From Alphaproteobacteria bacterium MarineAlpha5_Bin9 (GTDB lineage Bacteria; Pseudomonadota; Alphaproteobacteria; HIMB59; GCA-002718135): a stretch of DNA of 58,498 bases. The notes beneath the pieces were generated by a model. That model was not told the origin of the DNA. It searched no databases and saw only the letters and a program-made list of their open reading frames with translations. The stretch covers positions 1 through 58,498 of the forward strand of contig PTKV01000012.1 of the NCBI GenBank assembly GCA_002937895.1. The letters are read 5' to 3'. Each line of letters opens with the position of its first letter. The stretch's first letter is position 1. Below, one piece after another: positions 27,658 through 36,794 of this stretch. Position numbers and translations under genes: made by a program.

Positions 27658-28660
27658 TATTTATAGAGTTATCATTTACATAAAAATTTTCTAATATATT
27701 TGAAATTATCTCAACAAGCACTTCCTCATCTTCAAAAGAAATTTCACCATTTAATGTTTTTACTAGAGGTCTATAAGATTTTGGAATTCTAATAAAATCC
27801 TTTTGAGTAGTTACTAAAATTGATTTAGTTTTATTAGTTGTTTCAACTAAGTCCAATAAGTCATTTTCAGTATATATATGATGATCAGGAAAAGAGACTT
27901 TTTTTACAATCTTAGCACCTTGTAATTCTAATGTTGTAAAAAATTTATCAGGATAAGCTATACCCGCAAATGCAGTAATATTTTTGCCCTTAAAGATTTC
28001 ATTATTTTTATCTATTTCAAAATTTGCTTTAAAGACAGGAATGGTATTAGGTATTCTTTGTTTTAACTGATCACTTTGTTTGCCAATTATTATAACTGCA
28101 TTGGCTCTAGATAAACCTCTTCTTACACTTTCTCTTAAAGGACCTGCAGGCATTACTTTATTATTGCCAAATTCTTGCTCTCCATCAATGACTACTATAG
28201 ATATATTTTTTGAAATAGATGGATTTTGAAAACCATCATCTAATATTAAACAATCTGCTCCTGCATTTTTAGCTAAATAAGAAGATTTTACTCTATTTTT
28301 GCCAACCCAAGTTTTAGCTATTTTAGATAATAAAATGGGTTCATCTCCAACAGAAATAGCAGAATGCCAATTTTCTACTATTAAACTATTTTTTATAATA
28401 CCCGCATAACCTTTAGAAATAAAATGAGGATTATAACCAGCTTTCTGTAAAAGTTTGCAAATTTTCATTGATACTGGGGTTTTACCTGCTCCACCAACTA
28501 CAATATTTCCAATACAAATAGTTGGTATAGGAGATTTGTTTTCAATAGAGATAATTTTATGGATTCTAGTGCCAATACGAAACAAAATTGAAAAAGGATA
28601 AAGTATTTGAGAATATAAACTTTTTTTCTTTATGTACCAAAATTTAGGCGCTTTTAACAT
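27644..28660 (-). CDS. lpxK: tetraacyldisaccharide 4'-kinase
   Basis: A 338-residue kinase with an N-terminal membrane-associated helix. The Walker A motif is NIVVGGAGKTPVSMKI, and the conserved LILDDGFQNPSI and VIDGEQEFGN follow; the RESVRRGLSRAN segment is also typical. It phosphorylates lipid A at the 4' position. It overlaps waaA by 17 bases and lpxL by 14 bases, a compact lipid A operon. Confidence 0.95.
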   Translation of the reverse strand: MLKAPKFWYIKKKSLYSQILYPFSILFRIGTRIHKIISIENKSPIPTICIGNIVVGGAGKTPVSMKICKLLQKAGYNPHFISKGYAGIIKNSLIVENWHSAISVGDEPILLSKIAKTWVGKNRVKSSYLAKNAGADCLILDDGFQNPSISKNISIVVIDGEQEFGNNKVMPAGPLRESVRRGLSRANAVIIIGKQSDQLKQRIPNTIPVFKANFEIDKNNEIFKGKNITAFAGIAYPDKFFTTLELQGAKIVKKVSFPDHHIYTENDLLDLVETTNKTKSILVTTQKDFIRIPKSYRPLVKTLNGEISFEDEEVLVEIISNILENFYVNDNSINNEKY

Positions 28661-29897
28661 CGATATTTTTTACAAAATTTTCTATTTGATTTAAAAGTTT
28701 TTGAGATTTTTGAAAATTATCAATAGCAAATCTTTTGGCATTATTTTTAAGTTTTACAATGTCATTTTGGTTATTTAATAGTTTTGCAATTAAGAAATTA
28801 AGTTCTTTAACATCATAAACTATATAGCAACCTTTTATTTCTAGCATTTCTAAATATATGTTTTCCCAGTTATAAATATTTGGTCCAGTTATAACAACAC
28901 AATTATTATGGGCAACTTCTATAGGATTATGCCCACCTTTATTAACAAATGAACCTCCAAGAATTACAATATCGCATAAATCATAAAAGAATGTCATTTC
29001 ACCAAGTGAATTAATTATATTAATATCTTTAAATTGTTTAGTAGAATCAATTGTATCACAATCAATATTTTTTTGTTTAAAAAATTTTTTAATTTGAGAT
29101 GAGCGTTCAGGGTGTCTAGGTGCTATAAATACTTTAAATCCTTTAGAAACAAAATTCTTGATAGTGCTAAATAATATTTTTTCTTCATTATGATGAGTGC
29201 TTGCAAACATTATTATTTTTTTTTCATCAATATATTTCTTTACATATTGTGATATATTTAATTCATTCTTTTTTTCTATAAATGATAGTTTTAAATTTCC
29301 CATAAATTTAATTTTTCTTTTTGATAAAAATTCTATTCTTTCCTTATCTAAAATACTTTGGGCATATATTTCTTCGAATGAACTTAATATTGATGTAAAA
29401 AAACTTTTGAAAAATTTCCATTTTTTAAAAGATTTTGGCGATATTCTTGAATTAACCAAAAGACTGTTTATTGATTTTCTTTTAATTAAATTTAGAGTAA
29501 TCGGCCATAAATCTGATTCTATCCAAATTACGCAATCTGGCTTCCATTTATTTAAAAAACGGTTTACACAAAAACTAACATCAAATGGAGCAAATTGATG
29601 AATAATTTTTTTATTAAAATTTTTTTTAGCATAATTTGAAGCTGTTAAAGTTGTTGTAGTAATTAAAAGATTATACTTGTTGTAAAGAATATCAATTAAT
29701 TTAGATGCAGATTTAAATTCACCAACACTAGCTGCATGAATCCAAATTAGCTTTCCTTGGGGTTTCTGAAAATTAGTAAAGCCAAATCTCTCATAAACTC
29801 TTTTAGAATCTTCTTTATTTATTATTATTCTGAACAAAGTATTTAATAAAATTAAAGGAATAAATAAATAGCCAAGAAATTTATATAAATTTATCAT
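28644..29897 (-). CDS. waaA: 3-deoxy-D-manno-octulosonic acid transferase (Kdo transferase)
   Basis: A 417-residue GT30 glycosyltransferase. It has an N-terminal membrane anchor, the conserved LIWIHAASVGEF with the catalytic Glu, the WIESDLWP motif, and the C-terminal GGSFVNKGGHNPIE nucleotide-sugar motif. It adds Kdo to lipid IVA. Its start overlaps the preceding DUF374 gene by four bases. Together with lpxK and lpxL it shows that this organism makes Kdo-lipid A. Confidence 0.95.
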   Translation of the reverse strand: MINLYKFLGYLFIPLILLNTLFRIIINKEDSKRVYERFGFTNFQKPQGKLIWIHAASVGEFKSASKLIDILYNKYNLLITTTTLTASNYAKKNFNKKIIHQFAPFDVSFCVNRFLNKWKPDCVIWIESDLWPITLNLIKRKSINSLLVNSRISPKSFKKWKFFKSFFTSILSSFEEIYAQSILDKERIEFLSKRKIKFMGNLKLSFIEKKNELNISQYVKKYIDEKKIIMFASTHHNEEKILFSTIKNFVSKGFKVFIAPRHPERSSQIKKFFKQKNIDCDTIDSTKQFKDINIINSLGEMTFFYDLCDIVILGGSFVNKGGHNPIEVAHNNCVVITGPNIYNWENIYLEMLEIKGCYIVYDVKELNFLIAKLLNNQNDIVKLKNNAKRFAIDNFQKSQKLLNQIENFVKNIDVKSA

Positions 29898-30559
29898 ACA
29901 AAAATATTTTCCTTAGCCTTTAAAATGCAATTATTAATTTCATTTTCAAGAATTTTTTGATATTTTAGTATTTCTTTATCAGAAATATTTTTTTTAATAT
30001 ATATTGGTTTTGCCCATACAAAACTACATCTTGCGAACGGAAGAGTAATTAAAAAAGAATCCCAAGAATTAAGTTGTTTATTTTTAGATGACCAAAATCC
30101 ACAAGGTATTATTGGTATGTTCAATGATTTAGCAATTTTAATAATACCATTAGATACTTTTTTTTTAGGACCTCTTGGCCCATCTGGTGTAATTCCTATA
30201 TATTCATTATTTTTTATGATTTGATATATTTTTCTTGCTACTAATATGTCTTTAGAAGATGGGATATTTTTTAAGTTAAAAAATTTACCTACAATAGCTC
30301 CAAATCTACCATCACTATGATTAGAGGCAATAATATTTATTTTTTTATCAGATTCCCAGCAATATGAAATCATCATTAATTGACTATGCCAGAAAGCTAA
30401 AATAAAAGGTTTATTATTAATCCAAAATTCTTTTGGCACATTGTTATTTTTTTTAATAATTTTTGAAGTATATCTAACAAATAAAATATATAAAAAAGTT
30501 AAAAAAGCTAAAAAATACTGAATAAAAAAATTTTTTACGATTCTTTTTTTTATCTTCAT
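29894..30559 (-). CDS. DUF374 lysophospholipid acyltransferase family protein
   Basis: A 221-residue protein with one N-terminal membrane segment. It shows FWHSQLMMISYCW, ASNHSDGRFGAIV and GITPDGPRGPKKK, the pattern of DUF374, a branch of the LPLAT acyltransferase superfamily. In many alphaproteobacteria it lies between msbA and waaA, as here, and is presumed to act on lipid A or a related lipid. The precise reaction is not established. It overlaps its neighbours by four bases on each side. Confidence 0.87.
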   Translation of the reverse strand: MKIKKRIVKNFFIQYFLAFLTFLYILFVRYTSKIIKKNNNVPKEFWINNKPFILAFWHSQLMMISYCWESDKKINIIASNHSDGRFGAIVGKFFNLKNIPSSKDILVARKIYQIIKNNEYIGITPDGPRGPKKKVSNGIIKIAKSLNIPIIPCGFWSSKNKQLNSWDSFLITLPFARCSFVWAKPIYIKKNISDKEILKYQKILENEINNCILKAKENIFV

Positions 30560-32301
30560 TGGTTTAATTTACCACTATTATATAATTTATAATAAAGCTC
30601 ATTGTTAGAAATTAAGCTTTGATGAGATCCACTACCAATTATTTTCCCTTTATCAAGGACATTTATAATATCTGCATCTTCAACCGTACTTAAACGATGG
30701 GCAATAATTAAGCAGGTTCTATTTTCCATTAGTCTTTTAATCGAATCTTGAACGTCGATTTCACTTAAGTTATCTAATGAAGAAGTAGCCTCATCCAACA
30801 ATAAAATTGGTGCATCTTTAAGTAATGCTCTTGCAATTGCAATTCTTTGTCTTTGTCCACCAGATAATTTTATTCCACTTTCACCAATATTAGTATTAAT
30901 ACCGTTAGGTAAATCATTGATAAATTCTGTAGCTCCTGCCTCACTTGCTGCTTTTTTTACTTCTTCAAGGGATGCTTCAAGTTTACCATATTTGATATTA
31001 GCCAAAACACTATCATTAAATAAAAAAGTTTCTTGTGTGACTAATGATATTTTTTCACGAAGTGATTTCAAACTATATAAATTAATATTTTGATTATCTA
31101 TTAAAATATTACCTTTTTGTGGATCAAAAAATCTTAAAATCAAATTTATTATTGTGGATTTGCCAGATCCAGATTTTCCTACAAGTGCAATTTTTTTTCC
31201 TGCTGGAATTACTAAATTAAAATTTTCTAATATTTTCTTATTTTTATAACTAAATTCTATTTCTTTTATTTCAATTTTACCTTTTGGAATTGAAATAGAA
31301 TCTTGATTTATTTCAACTTCTAAATTTCTTAATTCTTTATCTAATAGTTCAAATATTCTTTCAGTGCTAGCTAACCCTTCTTGCATACTAATATTTAAAT
31401 TTGCAAGTGCTTTGACAGGTTGATAAGCAAGAAGTAAGCTAACCAAAAAACTCATGAATTGTCCAGCACTCATACTATTATCTAATACAAAAATTCCTCC
31501 AACATATATTGATAAAGCAATAGCTAAACTTCCGATAAATTCCATTATTGGTGTTAATCTATTGCTGATAAAAGAAGATTTTATATAGTCATTTCTAATT
31601 TTTATTATTGTTTGATTTGCTTTTTTTTCTTCAAATTTTTCTCTTCCATAAGCTTTGACTTGCCTGATACCCCTTATGCTTTCTCCAAGAACATTAGAAA
31701 AAGTAGCAATTTCATTTTGTATAATATAAGTAATTTTTCTTATGCCTTTCCCAATTTTTCTTATAGGCCATAATGCTAAAGGAAATGCAAAAAAAGCATA
31801 AATAGTTAATTCCCAACTTTGATAAAACATGTTTCCTACTAAAAAAATTATAACTAGCGTATCTTTTATTACTCCTGTTACCGATTTAATTATTGCGGCT
31901 CTTAGTTGATATGTGTCATTTATTAATCTTGAGATCAAGTTTCCTGTTTTAGATTCAACATAAAATTTCAAATTAAATCTCATTAGTTTATTAAACATTT
32001 CAGATTGAAGCATAGCTATTATTTTGTGTGAAACTTTACTCATTTGAAAAGAATGCAGATAAGTCGCAAATCCTTTAGCTATAGTTGTAATAATTATCGC
32101 AAAAGGAATTAAGTATAACATTTGCCGATCTCCCTTGATTAATACTTCATCTAGAGCAGGTCTAACTAACCAAGCGTGTAAACCCGTTGCCCCTGCAGAA
32201 ATTATCATCATCAACAAAGCAAATAAAATTCTATATTTGTGTGGGGATATATAATTTTTAATTAATCTTAAAATTATTTTTTTATTTTTTTTTATTTTCA
32301 T
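30556..32301 (-). CDS. msbA: MsbA-like lipid A flippase (ABC transporter)
   Basis: A 581-residue half-transporter: an N-terminal six-helix ABC membrane domain to about residue 310, then the ATPase with Walker A VGKSGSGKSTIINLILRF, Q-loop VTQETFLF, signature KLSGGQRQRIAIARAL and Walker B LLLDEATSSLD. Type and length fit MsbA. Position upstream of the lipid A genes supports flipping of lipid A-core. It overlaps the DUF374 gene by four bases and follows ubiA by ten bases. Confidence 0.9.
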   Translation of the reverse strand: MKIKKNKKIILRLIKNYISPHKYRILFALLMMIISAGATGLHAWLVRPALDEVLIKGDRQMLYLIPFAIIITTIAKGFATYLHSFQMSKVSHKIIAMLQSEMFNKLMRFNLKFYVESKTGNLISRLINDTYQLRAAIIKSVTGVIKDTLVIIFLVGNMFYQSWELTIYAFFAFPLALWPIRKIGKGIRKITYIIQNEIATFSNVLGESIRGIRQVKAYGREKFEEKKANQTIIKIRNDYIKSSFISNRLTPIMEFIGSLAIALSIYVGGIFVLDNSMSAGQFMSFLVSLLLAYQPVKALANLNISMQEGLASTERIFELLDKELRNLEVEINQDSISIPKGKIEIKEIEFSYKNKKILENFNLVIPAGKKIALVGKSGSGKSTIINLILRFFDPQKGNILIDNQNINLYSLKSLREKISLVTQETFLFNDSVLANIKYGKLEASLEEVKKAASEAGATEFINDLPNGINTNIGESGIKLSGGQRQRIAIARALLKDAPILLLDEATSSLDNLSEIDVQDSIKRLMENRTCLIIAHRLSTVEDADIINVLDKGKIIGSGSHQSLISNNELYYKLYNSGKLNQ

Positions 32302-32311
32302 ATGATGATAT

Positions 32312-33175
32312 TTAAAAAACTAATAAATATAAAAAACAAATTAATCCAAATATATTATTTTCTTTAAAAAATTTATTTGAACTAGTTGTTGAATTAATTT
32401 CCCATTTATTTAAAAAAACTAAAATAGTAAACAAAATCATAATTATTACTAAAAAACTAATAAATGAGCCATTATTTCTAAATGAAATAAAACTTAAAAG
32501 TAATAAAAAAATAGAATAAAAAGTAAATACATACTTTTTACCAGATTCTCTAAATAACACAGCAGTAGAAAAAATTTTATTTTTTATGTCATCATTTATA
32601 TCTTGATATGCGTATACTGTATCGTAAGCCAAAGTCCAAAAAATACATGCAATAAACAAAATAAAATTATTTAAACTTAAATATTCTAAAAATTCAAAAG
32701 AAACCATTATAATTCCCCAGCTAAATGAAATTCCTAGGAATAATTGTGGCCAATAAGTTATTCGTTTCATGTAGGGGTAAATAATTATCAAAGGTATAGA
32801 ACATAATCCAATAAAAATAGTAGTAATTTTAAACTGTATTAATATATAGAATGATAATACTAATAATAATGCTAAAAATATATAACCTTCTAATAAGCTA
32901 ATTTCTTTTGTTACTAGGGGTCTATTTAATGTTCTGATAATATTTCTGTCTAAGTTAATATCAATTATATCATTAATTATACATCCTGCACTTCTCATTA
33001 AGAAAGCACCAATAAAAAATATAATATACCATTTAAGTAAATTATTATCTAAAGTTTTAGTATCAGCTAAAGCAAACCAAGATGGCCACATTAATAGTAA
33101 AAAACCTATTGGTTTATTTAATCTAATTAAAGAAAAAAAAGATTTAATTTTATTTGGATAAGAAACGAATGCCAT
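32312..33175 (-). CDS. ubiA: 4-hydroxybenzoate polyprenyltransferase
   Basis: A 287-residue membrane prenyltransferase. Both Asp-rich motifs are present: NDIIDINLDRN and DTVYAYQDINDD, and RTLNRPLVT follows the first as in UbiA. It attaches the polyprenyl tail to 4-hydroxybenzoate in ubiquinone synthesis. It lies at the head of the minus-strand lipid A block, with rsmE divergent 31 bases away. Related menaquinone and heme O enzymes are excluded by the motif context and by the separate CtaB gene at 34826. Confidence 0.92.
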   Translation of the reverse strand: MAFVSYPNKIKSFFSLIRLNKPIGFLLLMWPSWFALADTKTLDNNLLKWYIIFFIGAFLMRSAGCIINDIIDINLDRNIIRTLNRPLVTKEISLLEGYIFLALLLVLSFYILIQFKITTIFIGLCSIPLIIIYPYMKRITYWPQLFLGISFSWGIIMVSFEFLEYLSLNNFILFIACIFWTLAYDTVYAYQDINDDIKNKIFSTAVLFRESGKKYVFTFYSIFLLLLSFISFRNNGSFISFLVIIMILFTILVFLNKWEINSTTSSNKFFKENNIFGLICFLYLLVF

Positions 33176-33206
33176 TGTATAATGATTAATAACTTATAAT
33201 ATTTTT

Positions 33207-33938
33207 ATGGAAAAGTCCAAAACACGAATTTATATTCCGAATAAAATTTCACCTAACTTACTAATATATGTTAAGGATAAAAAACACCATTATTTAAAAA
33301 ATGTTTTAAGAGTTAAAATAGGCAATAAAATTAATATTTTTGATGGAATTACTGGAGAGTGGCTTACTGAAGTAATGTCAATAAATAAAAATAACACTGT
33401 ATTAAAGATAAAAAGTCAAATTAAAAATTTTCAGCCTTCTGCAGATGTATGGTTAATCTTTTCACCTATCAAATTTTTGAGAATGAACATTGCAATACAA
33501 AAAGCTACTGAATTAGGTGTTTCTAAAATAATACCCTGTATTACGGAATTTACTAATATACGAAATATTAATATAAATAACTGGAAAGCAAATTCTATTG
33601 AAGCTTCTGAACAAAGTGAAAGAATCGATATACCAATTATAACAAAAGAAATTAAATTAGATGATTTGTTTAAGAATTGGCCTAAAGATAGAAGTATTTT
33701 ATTTTGTGATGAGAAAAAAGAATATAAAAATGACTTTGTTGATCATTTAATAAAGTATAGATCAAAAATGAAAAAATGGGCAATTATAATAGGACCTGAG
33801 GGTGGATTTTCTAATATAGAAAGAGAAATAATATCTAGCTTTGATAAAACTGTATCGTTTTCAATGGGGGAAAAAATTTTAAGAACTGATACAGCTATTA
33901 CCGTAGCTTTATATTGTGTGCATCAATTAATTAATTAA
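33207..33938 (+). CDS. rsmE: 16S rRNA (uracil1498-N3)-methyltransferase
   Basis: A 243-residue SPOUT methyltransferase. The N-terminal PUA-like part has HHYLKNVLRVKIGNKINIFDG, and the knot region has ATELGVSKIIPCITEF, IIGPEGGFSNIE and the C-terminal LRTDTAITVALY. All are RsmE signatures. It is divergent from ubiA. It is followed after 53 bases by the Rieske gene, which may be on the same transcript. Confidence 0.95.
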   Translation: MEKSKTRIYIPNKISPNLLIYVKDKKHHYLKNVLRVKIGNKINIFDGITGEWLTEVMSINKNNTVLKIKSQIKNFQPSADVWLIFSPIKFLRMNIAIQKATELGVSKIIPCITEFTNIRNININNWKANSIEASEQSERIDIPIITKEIKLDDLFKNWPKDRSILFCDEKKEYKNDFVDHLIKYRSKMKKWAIIIGPEGGFSNIEREIISSFDKTVSFSMGEKILRTDTAITVALYCVHQLIN

Positions 33939-33991
33939 TTTTCTTAACTTTTTAATATTTAAGTATATATATAGAATATATTTTTAATTAT

Positions 33992-34636
33992 ATGACACTT
34001 GCATACTTAATTTTACTTCTATTAGTATTATGTATTTTTATATTTTGTTATTTCACTGCTACTTGGGTTTGGATAAAAGTAAAAAAAAATAAAAATAACG
34101 AAGAAAATATTAAAAATATAACAAAAGAAAATAGAAGAGATTTTATTTATCTTTCTACATTAACTGTTGGTGGTATCGGAGTTGCATCAATGATATGGCC
34201 TTTTTTAAAAAGTATGAATCCAGCAGAGGATACACTAGCTTTAGGCACTGTTGAGATAGATATATCAAATATAGAAGTTGGCCAAAGTATTACAACAAAA
34301 TGGAGAGGAAAGCCTATCTTTATTAGACGTCGCACACCAGAAGAAATAAAAGAAGCAAAAGAAGTAGAGATAGCTAATTTAAAAGACCCAGTGTTAGATA
34401 TTGATAGAGTTCAAAAAGAAGAATGGCTTGTATTAGAGGGTATATGTACTCATTTAGGTTGCGTACCATTGGGACAAAAAATGACGGATACAAAAGGTGA
34501 TTACAATGGCTGGTTTTGTCCATGTCATGGTTCACATTATGATACTTCTGGACGTATTCGTAAAGGTCCAGCACCTGACAATTTAAAAGTTCCTCCTTAT
34601 ACTTTTATTACTAAAACTATAATAAAAATTGGCTAG
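33992..34636 (+). CDS. petA: Rieske iron-sulfur protein of the cytochrome bc1 complex
   Basis: A 214-residue Rieske protein. The cluster ligands are C152 and H154 (CTHLGC) and C176 and H179 (CPCHG), with C157 and C178 as the stabilising disulfide. The usual anchor RRDFIYLSTLTVGGIGVASMIWPF is at about 48-71, but it is preceded by about 47 extra residues with another hydrophobic segment (residues 3-28). No downstream ATG/GTG/TTG gives the usual shorter N-terminus. The petB and petC genes normally behind petA are absent; the next gene is convergent. Confidence 0.92.
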   Translation: MTLAYLILLLLVLCIFIFCYFTATWVWIKVKKNKNNEENIKNITKENRRDFIYLSTLTVGGIGVASMIWPFLKSMNPAEDTLALGTVEIDISNIEVGQSITTKWRGKPIFIRRRTPEEIKEAKEVEIANLKDPVLDIDRVQKEEWLVLEGICTHLGCVPLGQKMTDTKGDYNGWFCPCHGSHYDTSGRIRKGPAPDNLKVPPYTFITKTIIKIG

Positions 34637-34643
34637 ATTTAAT

Positions 34644-34829
34644 CTAAATTTTTAAAATTTTTTTTAAAAGTTTATTTGCAAAAAATAACAAAATAAAAGA
34701 AGTTACAATAACAATTACTGCTATTGATGCTCCTGATAGTCCATTAGTATAACATACTGCACATCTTGCAAAAACATTTGTGGGTATTATAAACAATAGA
34801 GAAAATAAAATAAATATTTTGTTTATCAT
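34644..34829 (-). CDS. small CxxC membrane protein at end of cox operon
   Basis: A 61-residue protein with an N-terminal hydrophobic leader, then ARCAVCYTNG (a CxxC pair), then a second membrane helix and a basic tail. Similar tiny CxVCxG proteins are often found beside oxidase or electron-transport genes, and a role in copper or heme handling has been guessed, but I know of no proof. It overlaps the ctaB start by four bases, so translation is probably coupled with the oxidase genes. Confidence 0.7.
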   Translation of the reverse strand: MINKIFILFSLLFIIPTNVFARCAVCYTNGLSGASIAVIVIVTSFILLFFANKLLKKILKI

Positions 34830-35725
34830 ATAAACTTATCTAATAGAATTATTAGAAAAATCAAGAATAGATAAATAATAGAATATAGAAATATTTTTTT
34901 TGCAATAATACTATCATTATCTTTTGTTTTGTTAAGAAACAAAACATAGCATAAATAGACATAATATAGTCCTAAAACAATTGAAGCAGAGATATAAATA
35001 AAACCAACAAAATTAAATAAAAAAGGAAGTAAAGATACAGCAAACAATATAACCCCATATATTAGAATATTGATTTTTGTCAGTTGTATCCCTGATACTA
35101 CTGGAAGCATTGGAATATTTGCATTTTTATAATCATCATTTTTAAATAATGCTAGTGCCCACGAATGAGAAGGAGTCCAAAAAAAAATAATTAGAAAAAG
35201 AATTATAGGTTCAAAGCTTAATGAATTGGTAGCTATAGTCCACCCTATAATTGGAGGAAAAGCTCCTGCTGCTCCGCCAATAACAATATTTTGGGAAGTC
35301 CGTCTTTTTAACCAAATAGTGTAAATAAAAAAATAAAATAAAATTGTAATGAATAAAATTGAAGCAGATAAAAAATTAGAAAAAAAATATAACAATATAA
35401 TTGAGAGGAGACTACATATAATTCCAAATATTAAAGCTTGGTTTTTTGTTATCTTGCCAGTTGGAATTGGTCTAAGGCAAGTTCTTTTCATTAGTGCATC
35501 TAAATCAGCTTCATACCATTGATTAAGAGCTCCAGCGGCTCCAGCTCCTATAGCAACAGCTATCAAAGAAAATGCTGAATTTAAAAAACTTATTTGTGCA
35601 GGAGCAATTAATATTCCTACAACACAAGTAAAGATTACCAAAGACATTACTCTTGGCTTCATTAGTTGAAATAAATTTCCTAAAAAATTTATGGATGTGT
35701 TAATCTTTATATTACTATTATACAA
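34826..35725 (-). CDS. ctaB: protoheme IX farnesyltransferase (heme O synthase)
   Basis: A 299-residue polytopic UbiA-superfamily enzyme. The first Asp motif is NQWYEADLDALMKRTCLRPIPTG, diagnostic of CyoE/CtaB, and the FPPIIGWTIA and TPSHSWALALFKNDDY segments are typical. It converts heme B to heme O for the oxidase encoded upstream. It is 14 bases after the subunit IV gene and overlaps the small CxxC gene. CtaA (heme A synthase) is not in the window. Confidence 0.95.
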   Translation of the reverse strand: MYNSNIKINTSINFLGNLFQLMKPRVMSLVIFTCVVGILIAPAQISFLNSAFSLIAVAIGAGAAGALNQWYEADLDALMKRTCLRPIPTGKITKNQALIFGIICSLLSIILLYFFSNFLSASILFITILFYFFIYTIWLKRRTSQNIVIGGAAGAFPPIIGWTIATNSLSFEPIILFLIIFFWTPSHSWALALFKNDDYKNANIPMLPVVSGIQLTKINILIYGVILFAVSLLPFLFNFVGFIYISASIVLGLYYVYLCYVLFLNKTKDNDSIIAKKIFLYSIIYLFLIFLIILLDKFI

Positions 35726-35739
35726 GTTAGGTTCCTAAT

Positions 35740-36063
35740 CTAACTACCAGTAACCAAAAAGTAAATTTTTCTAATAAGTTGAGTGTAATATGACTCATGC
35801 CACATTATAAAAACGAATACTAAAATAGCAAAACATGGAACGAGTATAGCTAAAATTATTGCCAACCGCTCCCAATACATATGCATAAAAATAGCACATA
35901 TAAAACCTGCTTTTAACATCATAAATAATAAGATTAATCCCCATCGAGTAAATCCTTGAAATCCATACCAATCTACCCAATATGAGAAAGCGCTAAATAC
36001 GAATAAAAGAATCCATACATAAAAGTAAATTTTAAGTGGATGTTGTTGTGTATCTTCAGCCAT
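35740..36063 (-). CDS. cytochrome c oxidase subunit IV-like protein
   Basis: A 107-residue protein with three predicted membrane helices, beginning with a short soluble N-terminus (HPLKIYFYVWILLFVFSAFSYWVDW) and containing FMMLKAGFICAIFMHMYWE. This matches the prokaryotic subunit IV family seen in caa3/CoxMNOP-type oxidases. The histidine/methionine-containing FMHMYWE segment is a family feature. It lies 8 bases after the subunit III gene and before ctaB. Confidence 0.85.
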   Translation of the reverse strand: MAEDTQQHPLKIYFYVWILLFVFSAFSYWVDWYGFQGFTRWGLILLFMMLKAGFICAIFMHMYWERLAIILAILVPCFAILVFVFIMWHESYYTQLIRKIYFLVTGS

Positions 36064-36071
36064 AAATTACC

Positions 36072-36782
36072 TCACCATAAATAAAAAAATGCGAAAATAA
36101 AAACCCAAACTAAATCTACAAAGTGCCAATATAAACCCATTATTTCAATTGCTTCATAATTAGATTTTTGCGATGTAAAATAGCCTCTTCTACCTGTATC
36201 AAAATCTCCTCGCCAAGCTTTTCGCGTCATTATAAATAAAAATATAACTCCAATAGTAACATGGGTGCCGTGAAATCCAGTAACCATAAAAAATATGGCA
36301 CCAAATTGAGGAGCTCCAAAAGGATTTTCCCAAGGGCGAACTCCTTCCATAATTAATTTAGTCCATTCGAAAGCTTGCATTCCAACAAAAGAAGCTCCAA
36401 ATATCGCTGTTGCAAGCATTAAATAAGCACACATCTTTCTATTCTTTTCATATCCATACTTAACTGCTAAAGCCATTGTTCCACTACTAGTTATTAAAAT
36501 AAATGTCATAATTGCAATCAAAAGGAGAGGAACGTTATAATGACCTATATGCAGACCAAAAACTTCACTTGCATTAGGCCATTCTACTTTTGTAGAAAAG
36601 CGGACTGTCATATAAGAAATTAAAAAAATACTAAAAACGAAAGTATCACTAACCAAGAATATCCACATCATAGCTTTACCCCAAGGAACCCCCTTAAAGA
36701 CTTTTTGATCTGATGCCCATTCTTTAATAGCTCCTCTATTAGGAGGAATAGTTACTTTTGTTTGTGATGAAGATTCTTCCAT
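36072..36782 (-). CDS. cytochrome c oxidase subunit III, CoxP-like
   Basis: A 236-residue membrane protein. The motifs AMMWIFLVSDTFVFSIFLISY, GMQAFEWTKLI, MVTGFHGTHVTIGVIF and EIMGLYWHFVDLVWVFIFAFFYL are the standard subunit III signature, including the conserved acidic residue in helix III and the C-terminal WHFVDLVW. It is the second of two adjacent subunit III-like genes, as in the CoxMNOP oxidase of Bradyrhizobium, where CoxO and CoxP both resemble subunit III. Confidence 0.9.
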   Translation of the reverse strand: MEESSSQTKVTIPPNRGAIKEWASDQKVFKGVPWGKAMMWIFLVSDTFVFSIFLISYMTVRFSTKVEWPNASEVFGLHIGHYNVPLLLIAIMTFILITSSGTMALAVKYGYEKNRKMCAYLMLATAIFGASFVGMQAFEWTKLIMEGVRPWENPFGAPQFGAIFFMVTGFHGTHVTIGVIFLFIMTRKAWRGDFDTGRRGYFTSQKSNYEAIEIMGLYWHFVDLVWVFIFAFFYLW

Positions 36783-36794
36783 ATATTATCCTAT

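Noticed and set aside
34622-34645. Short palindrome TAGATTTAATCTA between petA and the convergent CxxC gene as a terminator
   Set aside because: The loop would be only one base unless pairs open, leaving a very weak stem.
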